Source of the DNA: an uncultured Collinsella sp.
GTDB taxonomy: Bacteria; Actinomycetota; Coriobacteriia; Coriobacteriales; Coriobacteriaceae
Direction of reading: 5' to 3'
DNA length: 17,009 bases
NCBI GenBank assembly: GCA_900539735.1
Contig: UQDE01000039.1
Location: forward strand, 1 to 17,009
The position numbers were made by a program, and so were the translations under genes. The notes under the pieces were generated by a model. It worked only from the letters and a program-made list of their open reading frames with translations, did not search any database and was not told the origin of the DNA. This document shows, piece after piece, positions 7,950-14,284 of the stretch (position 1 is the first letter of the stretch; each line of letters begins with the position of its first letter).

Positions 7950-8579
7950 TTATCCGCGCAGGTAGGCGATGGCGATTTGGGTGCGGTTGCGTAGGCCCAT
8001 TTTGGCTAGGATTGAGCTGATGTGGTTGCGCACGGTGCCTTCGCCCATGTATGCCGTGGCGGCGATCTCCTTGTTGTCGAGGCCTCGGGCGATGAGCTCG
8101 GCGACTTCGAACTCGCGGTCGGTCAGGCTGGCGAAGGCCGCGGGTCGGCGGGGCGTGCCGGCCTCGACGTCCGCCCCATCAAAGTTGATATCTTCGATTG
8201 CCTTACCCTCGAGCACGCGTTTACCGTCCATAACCTGCGCCAACGCCGGTGGAATGGCGGCGACATCGGTTTTAATCAGGTAGCCGCGGGCACCCAGCTT
8301 GAGCGCCGACACAATGTACTCGTCATCCGAGAATGTCGTCAGAAACACCACGCGCGCCGCGGGGTCGCGCTCAAGGATCTCGCGTGCCGCCGAAAGGCCG
8401 TCGCGCCCCGGCATCTGAATGTCGAGCAGTGCGATATCGGGTGCGTGTTCGACATAGAGCGCCACGGCATCGTCGCCGTTGGCACCAGTGCCCACCACTT
8501 CGATGTGCGGCTGCGCGCCCAGGATAATCTTGAGCGAATCGACTACCAAGCGGTCGTCGTCGACAACGATGAGCCTCAT
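7950..8579 (-). CDS. NarL/LuxR-family response regulator
   Basis: This 209-residue cytoplasmic DNA-binding regulator is the output half of a two-component system. The receiver domain (1-120) shows the acidic cluster D7-D9, phosphoacceptor D53 in LLDIQMPG, the Thr of FLTTF (81-82) and K103 in YLIKTD. The C-terminal helix-turn-helix (about 150-207) starts with LTDREFEVAELIARGLDNKEI and has the GTVRNHISSILAKMG recognition segment typical of the family. Length is normal. The ATG lies inside the kinase stop (ATGA, 8576-8579), so translation is probably coupled. The divergent ABC-2 exporter is the likely target, by analogy with LnrJK controlling LnrLMN in Bacillus. Family certain, regulon inferred. 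Confidence 0.96.
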   Translation of the reverse strand: MRLIVVDDDRLVVDSLKIILGAQPHIEVVGTGANGDDAVALYVEHAPDIALLDIQMPGRDGLSAAREILERDPAARVVFLTTFSDDEYIVSALKLGARGYLIKTDVAAIPPALAQVMDGKRVLEGKAIEDINFDGADVEAGTPRRPAAFASLTDREFEVAELIARGLDNKEIAATAYMGEGTVRNHISSILAKMGLRNRTQIAIAYLRG

Positions 8580-9721
8580 CGGTCCTCATCTCCTTGCTGT
8601 TTGGGAACGGTGGCAAACACGCGCCAGCCGCCGTCGCCGGCACGCGGGCCGGCGGTGAAGGTGCCGCCAAGCGCCTCGATGCGCTCGCGCATGGAGGCGA
8701 GCCCCATGCCCTCCGCGGCGCCGCGGCCGCTTGCTTGGACCCCGCCCGCGCCATCGTCGGTAACGATGAGCTGGTAAAACGACGGATGCTCCATGCATCG
8801 TACAGTGACGGTCTGGGCGCAAGCGTGGCGCATGGTGTTGGAGAGCGCCTCGCGCAGGACCGCCGCAAAGCAGTTCGCGACGTTCGCGGGCGCATGTTCG
8901 GCCATAACTTCAAGCTCAATCTGCGGACCGCCGTCCGAGCGCGCGCCTTCAACAATGCGTTCGAGCTGCACGGAAAGGTCGACGGCGTTGTCGTTGAGCG
9001 CGTGGACGCTGGTGCGCACAAGCTGGAGCGCCTCGTCAACCGTGCGTTTGACGTCGGCGAAATCGGCGGCGACGCCGGGCTCGTCGGCGTGAACCACGCG
9101 TAGGGCTTCGGCCTGCAGCGAGGCACGCGTGAGCTGGTGCCCGACGTTATCGTGGATCTCGCGCGCGATGCGGGCGCGTTCGGCGAGCGTCGCGAGCTCG
9201 ACTTCGTAGTCCTGGCGGTCGGCAAGATCGCGGTTGCGCGCCTCGAGCGCGAGGGCTCGTTCCTGCAGCTCGTCGCGGGTGCGGCGCATGCGCTGCTGCT
9301 CGCGCTCCAGCTGGGCAGTACGTAGCGATAGCAAGGTGGCGGCAACCGAAAGGATGGCGGTCAGCAGAAGTGTTCGGGCGGTGAGCACGCCGGCGCGAAG
9401 GTCCGCGACGAGCGCAAAGACAAAAGCGACGCCAATGCCCAGTGCGACCCAGGCGTGCTCGCGGCGCACGCGTCGTGCGATGTCATAGAGGGCGAGAGGT
9501 GCAAACGGCACAAACGGCGGCGCGAAGACGGCCACGATGATGTAAGCGTAACTCGCGGCTTCGCTTACACGGTGCGTGCGTTCCCCCTGTGCGACCTCGG
9601 CCAGCGAAGTGGCAATAACGCCAAGGCAAAACGCCGCGACCAGGCGAGCGTCCACAGCAAGACCCGTGGCGGCTGCGATACAGCACGCCAGAACGATCGA
9701 TTTGTCGAAAAGCCTGTTCAT
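8576..9721 (-). CDS. Sensor histidine kinase, NarL-partner (HisKA_3) type
   Basis: This membrane kinase (381 residues from ATG at 9721) should phosphorylate the overlapping response regulator. The N-terminal 135 residues hold several hydrophobic spans with very short loops and no large extracellular sensor, the layout of intramembrane-sensing kinases. A charged coiled coil (about 136-180) leads to ERARIAREIHDNVGHQL with H190. The ATPase domain has the N-box EALSNTMRH (N295), DDGAGG (322-327) and GMGLASMRERIEALGG. A TTG start at 9835 would add 38 residues, but they are Arg/Gly/Pro-rich and poorly suited to membrane entry, and no good ribosome site precedes it. At 9721 a TACAAT box ends six bases before ATG, suggesting a leaderless transcript. 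Ligand unknown; membrane-active compounds are a guess from the Lnr-like context. Confidence 0.93.
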   Translation of the reverse strand: MNRLFDKSIVLACCIAAATGLAVDARLVAAFCLGVIATSLAEVAQGERTHRVSEAASYAYIIVAVFAPPFVPFAPLALYDIARRVRREHAWVALGIGVAFVFALVADLRAGVLTARTLLLTAILSVAATLLSLRTAQLEREQQRMRRTRDELQERALALEARNRDLADRQDYEVELATLAERARIAREIHDNVGHQLTRASLQAEALRVVHADEPGVAADFADVKRTVDEALQLVRTSVHALNDNAVDLSVQLERIVEGARSDGGPQIELEVMAEHAPANVANCFAAVLREALSNTMRHACAQTVTVRCMEHPSFYQLIVTDDGAGGVQASGRGAAEGMGLASMRERIEALGGTFTAGPRAGDGGWRVFATVPKQQGDEDR

Positions 9722-9910
9722 ACGGGTATTGTATGCGAAGCCGCGCGTGGGGGAGGCGCCACCCGGAGCAACCTTGACATTCCTCCCACGCGGTGGGGCG
9801 GTCGCGTCAGCGGCCAAGCTCCGCACTCGTGACAAAGATCACTGGTGCGCGCCGGCGGCTCCTGCGATGATGCAATCGTACCGGGCCGCAATCAACGGAA
9901 GGGCCGCCTC
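9722..9910. promoter_or_regulatory. Divergent promoter region between kinase and ABC exporter
   Basis: On the minus strand TACAAT (9733-9728) is a candidate -10 box placing the start site at or next to the kinase ATG. An imperfect inverted repeat, CGCGTGGGGGAGG (9744-9756) against CCTCCCACGCG (9782-9792), covers the position where the kinase -35 would fall and may be a regulator site. GTGA-N6-TCAC lies at 9829-9842. No clear plus-strand promoter was found for the exporter, although GGAAGGG (9897-9903) is a good ribosome site for its first gene. Confidence 0.45.
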
Positions 9911-10849
9911 ATGACAGACATCGTCCACGTCGAAAACCTCGTCAAGCGCTACGACGACCTTATCGCGCTCGACCACTTTAACCTGAGCATCGCCCCCGGC
10001 GAGATCTTTGGCCTGCTGGGCCCCAACGGCTCGGGCAAGACAACGTCCATCAACTGCATCCTGCAGCTGCTTGCCTACGACAAGGGCACCATCGAGCTGT
10101 TCGGCGAGCCCATGACGCCCGCCCGCTACGACCTCAAGCGTCGCATCGGCGTGGTGCCGCAGCAGGTGGCGGTATTCGATGAGCTCACGGTGCGCGAGAA
10201 CATCGACTATTTCTGTAGTCTCTACGTCAACGACCGCAAGCGCCGTCGCGCGCTGGTCGACGAGGCCATCGACTTTGTCGGGCTGGGCGACTTTGCCAAG
10301 TTTCGCCCCGGCAAGCTCTCGGGCGGTCTGGCGCGCCGGCTCAACATCGCCTGCGGCATCGCGCACAAGCCCGAGCTCATCTTCTTTGACGAGCCCACGG
10401 TGGCGGTCGACCCGCAGAGCCGCAACGCCATCTTGGAGGGCATCTGCCGCCTGCGCGACGAGGGCGCTACAGTGGTGTATACCAGCCATTACATGGAGGA
10501 AGTCGAGCAAATTTGCAGCCGCATCATGATCATGGACGGCGGCCGCGTGCTGGCGCAGGGCACCAACGACGAGCTCAAGCGCATGATTCAGATGGGCGAG
10601 AAGATTGTAATCGAGGTCGGCGAGGTTCCGAGTGCGGCGCTCGGTGCCGTCGCAAGCCTGCCGCACGTTCTGGACCTTTCGGCAACGGCGGGACAGCTCA
10701 CGTTTTCGTGCGAAGCGAGCCCGCACAACCTGACGGACATTCTCGATGCGCTGCGCTCGCATGACGTGCCGCTCGGCCGCATCTATTCCGAGCCGCCGAC
10801 CCTCAACGACGTGTTCCTCGAGATCACCGGCCGCGAGCTGCGCGACTAG
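9911..10849 (+). CDS. ABC-2 exporter ATP-binding protein (LnrL-like)
   Basis: This 312-residue cytoplasmic ATPase powers the exporter formed with the next two genes. It has Walker A GPNGSGKTT (37-45), a Q-loop in VVPQQ (81-85), signature LSGGL (136-140; the usual Gln is Leu, not rare in ABC-2 exporters), Walker B LIFFDEPT with D160 and E161, D-loop VAVDPQSR, and the switch His193 in YTSHYMEEVE. A C-terminal extension of about 90 residues is typical of the drug/lipid exporter ATPases. ATG at 9911 follows GGAAGGG with 7-nt spacing; an upstream extension to 9845 lacks conserved character. The next gene starts 8 bases after the stop. Divergence from the two-component genes suggests control by that regulator. 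Confidence 0.95.
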   Translation: MTDIVHVENLVKRYDDLIALDHFNLSIAPGEIFGLLGPNGSGKTTSINCILQLLAYDKGTIELFGEPMTPARYDLKRRIGVVPQQVAVFDELTVRENIDYFCSLYVNDRKRRRALVDEAIDFVGLGDFAKFRPGKLSGGLARRLNIACGIAHKPELIFFDEPTVAVDPQSRNAILEGICRLRDEGATVVYTSHYMEEVEQICSRIMIMDGGRVLAQGTNDELKRMIQMGEKIVIEVGEVPSAALGAVASLPHVLDLSATAGQLTFSCEASPHNLTDILDALRSHDVPLGRIYSEPPTLNDVFLEITGRELRD

Positions 10850-10857
10850 GGGGCGCC

Positions 10858-12045
10858 ATGTTCAACACCATCATTACCACGCTCAAGATGCTGTTGCGTC
10901 GGCCGAGCACCTGGGTCTGGGGCGCGGTCTTTCCCGTTGCGCTTTCCACGATGTTCATGTTTATGTTTGCGAACCTGAGTTCCGATGGCAAGGTCGACCC
11001 GGTGCCGGTTGCCGTTGTCGCCGACGAAGCCTGGGACGCTTCGACCTTTAAAGATGTGGCGACCTCGCTTGCCAAGGAGGGCGACGACCAGCTGCTCGAG
11101 ATCCACGAATGCGACGACGCTGCCGACGCAAACCGCGCGCTCAAGGCCGGCGAGGTTGCGGGCATCTATACGGTCGACGACGCAGGCGTACCCAAGCTCA
11201 CACTGCTATCGAGCTACGACAGCTCGCGCGCATCATCGGTGCTCACCGATCGCAGCATCCTGGAGACGGTGGCAAGCTCGTATACACAAAATGCCGAGCT
11301 CATGTCCCAGATTGCCCAGGACAACCCGGCGGCGCTCGCCGACCCGGAGGCGGTTGCGCGCGCCCTGTCGCTCGAGGGCGGAACCCGCCGCGTAAACCTG
11401 ACACGCACCACGCCCGACGGCACGGTCATCTACTATTACGCGCTTTTTGGCCTGGTCGCGATGATGTCTGCCGAGTTTGCCGCCTTGAGCGTCGTCGACC
11501 TGCAGCCCAATCTGTCGGGCCTTGGCGCGCGTCGTTGCGTGGGCGGTCTTTCCAAGACGGCATCGCTGGCCGGTATCTTTGTGGGCTCGTGGCTGGTCTC
11601 CTTTGCCTCGATGACGATCGCGATCGGCTACGTGCGCCTGGTCGTGGGCGTCGACTTTGGCGGGCGCGAGGGGCTGTGTTTGGTGGGCGGCGCTGCTTCC
11701 GCGCTTGCCGCCACGGGCCTGGGGCTCTTTGTGGGCACGCTTCCCGTTAAGGGCGGCAAGGCGTCCAAGTCGGGCATCCTTACGGGCTTTGCCACCACGT
11801 GCGCCCTGTTCGCCGGCCTCTACGGCGAGCCGGCGATGGCGCTTGCCGACGACGTCGCCCGCGCCTGCCCGGCCGAGTGCTGGTTCAACCCCGTCAAGCT
11901 CATCTGCGACATGTTCAATCGCCTGTATTTCTTTGAAGACCTGGGGCCCTTCGCCGTTCGCGCCGGCGCGCTCGTCCTGATGGCGCTGCTGTTCGTTGCC
12001 GCCGCCACGCTGATCTTTGGAAGGAGCCGCTATGAGCACCTTTAA
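10858..12045 (+). CDS. ABC-2 type permease, first subunit
   Basis: This 395-residue membrane subunit has the ABC-2 exporter topology: one N-terminal span (about 16-38), a long outside domain (about 40-188), then five spans (about 189-212, 235-266, 272-296, 305-323 and 368-389). It starts with ATG 8 bases after the ATPase stop; the ribosome site AGGGGG overlaps that stop codon. Its end overlaps the next permease by 14 bases, so the two are probably made as a coupled pair and form a heterodimer. The extracellular domain is acidic and I recognise no binding motif in it. Substrate unknown; export of lipid-like or amphipathic antimicrobials is inferred from the Lnr-like gene order. Confidence 0.9.
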   Translation: MFNTIITTLKMLLRRPSTWVWGAVFPVALSTMFMFMFANLSSDGKVDPVPVAVVADEAWDASTFKDVATSLAKEGDDQLLEIHECDDAADANRALKAGEVAGIYTVDDAGVPKLTLLSSYDSSRASSVLTDRSILETVASSYTQNAELMSQIAQDNPAALADPEAVARALSLEGGTRRVNLTRTTPDGTVIYYYALFGLVAMMSAEFAALSVVDLQPNLSGLGARRCVGGLSKTASLAGIFVGSWLVSFASMTIAIGYVRLVVGVDFGGREGLCLVGGAASALAATGLGLFVGTLPVKGGKASKSGILTGFATTCALFAGLYGEPAMALADDVARACPAECWFNPVKLICDMFNRLYFFEDLGPFAVRAGALVLMALLFVAAATLIFGRSRYEHL

Positions 12046-13237
12046 GACCGCGCTTCGCATGGCGCTGGCGCACCCGTTCTACCTGCTCATCTATACGGTG
12101 TTCATCTCGCTCATGGGCGTATTCATCGCGGCATCGGTGAGCTGGAACTCGTCGCAGCTCACCGAGTACAAGCCCTACGATGCCAACGTGATCGTGGTCG
12201 ACCGCGACGACAGCGACCTTTCGCGTGCGCTTACCAAGCATTTGGGTTCGCGTTTTGAGCTGGTCACGGGCATCGGCGACGATACGTACGACCTTGCGGA
12301 CGCGCTCTCCAAGAGCAACAGCGCCAAGGGCAGCGCCGACTGCGTGTTCTTTATCCCGGAGGAGTTTGAGGACGACCTCGTTGCGGCTGCCCGCGCGGGG
12401 GAGGCCCTGCCCAAGCTCGACGTGACCTACGGTTCCGGCACCATGGCGGCGGCGCTTTCGTCTGCCGAGGCCTCGCGCTGGATCTCGCTCGCGGGCGCTG
12501 CGGCGGCGCTTGAGCCCGCTGCTTCTAACGGCGACGTTGCCACGGCCGCCGAGCATGCCGCTGCAAAGCGCGCGGAGGTCCAGATCGAGCAGGTCAAGGT
12601 CGACTCGACGGCTGCCGCCACGCTCGAGTCGTATTTCAACTTTGGCGCGTACGCGATTATCTCGTCGGTCATCGTATCGGTGGGGTTGGTGTTCTCGGGC
12701 ATGAACGAGCCCGAGCGCGTGCGTCGTATGGATGCCGGCCCGGTCTCCGAGCGCCAGCGCTCGCTTGCCGTGTTCGCGGCTGCCGCCGTGCTCACCGTCT
12801 GCATCTGGTTTGTGTCGAGCATGATGGGCGTCGTGGGCTTTGCCGGCGCGGTTGCCGAGGTCGGCGTGGGTCGTGTGTGCCTGGCGCTGGCGGCGACGTT
12901 TGCCCTGGCGTGCACGCCTCTGGCCGTTGGCTTTGCGCTGTCGAGCCTGGGTGCGCGCGAGGAGCTGCTTAACGGTGTGGGCAACCTGCTCGGCATGCTC
13001 ATGACGTTTTTGGGCGGCGCTTGGATGCCGCTGTCGCTGATGGGCTCGGCCGTGCAGACGGTGGCGCACTTTGTGCCGACGTATTGGGTGAACGATGCGA
13101 TTGGCAAAGCGCTCGCTTCGGATCTGACGTCCACCGTGTTGGGCGACATCGCCTGCGACCTGGGCGTCACCGTGCTCTTCGCCGCCGCCATTGCCGCCGT
13201 AGGCCTGGCCCTCTCACGCGCCAAATCCCGCGCTTAG
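12032..13237 (+). CDS. ABC-2 type permease, second subunit
   Basis: This 401-residue paralogue has the same plan as its upstream partner: a span at about 14-36, a long outside domain rich in Ala, Ser and Glu (about 37-203), then spans at about 204-225, 244-273, 282-307, 312-338 and 371-394. The LGGAWMPLSLMG segment near 327-338 fits the conserved C-terminal region of ABC-2 permeases. ATG at 12032 is preceded by GGAAGGAG (12019-12026), a near-consensus ribosome site inside the previous gene; a TTG at 12017 would place that site within the coding sequence and is unlikely. The stop TAG (13235-13237) is the first part of a TAGTCA repeat motif. Confidence 0.9.
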   Translation: MSTFKTALRMALAHPFYLLIYTVFISLMGVFIAASVSWNSSQLTEYKPYDANVIVVDRDDSDLSRALTKHLGSRFELVTGIGDDTYDLADALSKSNSAKGSADCVFFIPEEFEDDLVAAARAGEALPKLDVTYGSGTMAAALSSAEASRWISLAGAAAALEPAASNGDVATAAEHAAAKRAEVQIEQVKVDSTAAATLESYFNFGAYAIISSVIVSVGLVFSGMNEPERVRRMDAGPVSERQRSLAVFAAAAVLTVCIWFVSSMMGVVGFAGAVAEVGVGRVCLALAATFALACTPLAVGFALSSLGAREELLNGVGNLLGMLMTFLGGAWMPLSLMGSAVQTVAHFVPTYWVNDAIGKALASDLTSTVLGDIACDLGVTVLFAAAIAAVGLALSRAKSRA

Positions 13238-13471
13238 TCACCTAGTCATCGGGTACTCATTGGGGACAGACTTAAACGACCAAGAGTGGTCATTGGGGAC
13301 AGACTTAAACGACTAGTCATTGGGGACAGTCTTTGCCGAACCGCCGGCTTGCCGGCCGGGTTGCCAAGGACTGTCCTCAGCTGCCGGCAGAAAGGGAACG
13401 TCCCTAACTGCCGGGTGGCGAAAGAGTGTCCCCAACAGCTAGTCATTTAAGAACGTCCCCAATGACTAGTC
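13235..13471. repeat. REP-like mosaic of TCATTGGGGAC units
   Basis: A 24-bp unit beginning TCATTGGGGACAG is perfectly repeated at 13257-13280 and 13290-13313. A third, divergent unit begins at 13317. Inverted units follow: GACTAGTCATTGGGGAC (13311-13327) is exactly complementary to 13455-13471. CTAGTCATT (13439-13447) pairs with AATGACTAG (13461-13469). GGACAGTC (13323-13330) pairs with GACTGTCC (13369-13376), enclosing GCCGGC-TT-GCCGGC. Further degenerate GGGAC/GTCCC pieces lie at about 13396-13404 and 13427-13435. This looks like a composite of REP/BIME-type units, of the kind moved by Y1 (RAYT) transposases; none is present here. It may also end the upstream exporter transcript. Confidence 0.8.
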
Positions 13472-13495
13472 TGAAATAAAATCCAGGCCTCGCCC

Positions 13496-13562
13496 AAAAA
13501 TAGTTCGCCAAGGTTTACTATTATGTTCATAAAGTAGTACAAGGCTAACAATGGGGGATATC
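13496..13562 (+). promoter_or_regulatory. AT-rich leader of the MacB/FtsX operon with a bulged palindrome
   Basis: After the repeats the sequence becomes AT-rich, as expected of a promoter. TACTATTATG (13516-13525) and CATAA-AG-TAGTA (13528-13539) form an inverted repeat with a two-base bulge. TATTAT (13519-13524) could be a -10 box but no good -35 is seen. AAGG (13541-13544) and GGGGGA (13553-13558) are candidate ribosome sites for the two in-frame starts. Confidence 0.4.
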
Positions 13563-14276
13563 ATGGCAACGCGGGAGGCCTACGTCCAGGTCAAGGGGCT
13601 CAAGAAGCACTACGGCGATGGAGATGCACGCCTGACGGTGCTCGACGGCATCGACACGTCCATCAACCGCGGAGAGATCTGCGTCATGCTGGGGCCTTCG
13701 GGTTCGGGCAAGTCGACGTTTCTTAACCTGATCGGCGGCCTGGAGGATGCCGACGGCGGCTCCATCATGGTGGACGGCTGCGACCTCACGGTGCTCAAGC
13801 CTACCGACCTGGGCGAGTATCGCCGCCGTGAGCTGGGTTTTGTCTTCCAGTTCTACAACCTGGTGCCCGATCTCACCATCAAGGAGAACATCGAGGTCAC
13901 GGCGCACCTGTCCAAAAACCCGCTCAATGTCGACGACCTGCTGCGTTCGCTGGGCCTCTACGAGCACCGCAACAAGTTCCCGCGCCAGGTCTCGGGCGGC
14001 CAGCAGCAGCGCTGTGCCATCGGCCGTGCGCTCGTCAAAAACCCGGGCCTGCTGCTGTGCGACGAGCCCACCGGTGCGCTTGACTACAAGACGTCCAAGG
14101 AAATCCTGCAGCTCATGGAGGATGTCAACCGCACCTACGGCTGCACCATCATCATTGTCACCCATAATGCCGCCATCGCGCACATGGCCAATCGCGTGCT
14201 GCGCCTGCGCGACGGGCACATCGTCGAGGATGAGCTCAACGAGTCGCCCGTTGCGGCCGCCGAGCTCGATTGGTAG
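13563..14276 (+). CDS. MacB/LolD-type ABC transporter ATPase
   Basis: This 237-residue cytoplasmic ATPase serves the FtsX-type permease downstream. It carries Walker A GPSGSGKST (44-52), the Q-loop Gln96 in FVFQFYNLVP, signature VSGGQQQR (143-150), Walker B LLLCDEPT (D167, E168), GALD (171-174) as in MacB, LolD and BceA-like proteins, and switch His201 in IIIVTHN. All catalytic residues are present and the length is usual. ATG at 13563 follows GGGGGA closely; ATG at 13551 is in frame and would add four residues, so the start is uncertain by that much. The stop is 8 bases before the permease ATG. No two-component genes adjoin it, unlike Bce systems, and the substrate is unknown. Confidence 0.95.
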   Translation: MATREAYVQVKGLKKHYGDGDARLTVLDGIDTSINRGEICVMLGPSGSGKSTFLNLIGGLEDADGGSIMVDGCDLTVLKPTDLGEYRRRELGFVFQFYNLVPDLTIKENIEVTAHLSKNPLNVDDLLRSLGLYEHRNKFPRQVSGGQQQRCAIGRALVKNPGLLLCDEPTGALDYKTSKEILQLMEDVNRTYGCTIIIVTHNAAIAHMANRVLRLRDGHIVEDELNESPVAAAELDW

Positions 14277-14284
14277 GCGGCGCC

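Noticed and set aside
8022..8777. Plus-strand frames opposite the regulator and kinase genes
   Set aside because: The minus-strand proteins have complete catalytic motifs, while these frames have none.
9774..9779. TTGACA as a -35 box for the exporter operon
   Set aside because: No acceptable -10 lies 16-18 bases downstream on the plus strand; the DNA there is GGTGGGGCGG.
9722..9835. Kinase extended to a TTG start at 9835
   Set aside because: The extra 38 residues are Arg/Gly/Pro-rich with no conserved look, and the ATG at 9721 begins a normal membrane-entry sequence.
13257..13313. Two perfect 24-bp direct repeats looking like a tiny CRISPR array
   Set aside because: Only two copies, a 9-bp gap instead of a normal spacer, no cas genes, and inverted copies nearby show a palindromic repeat family.
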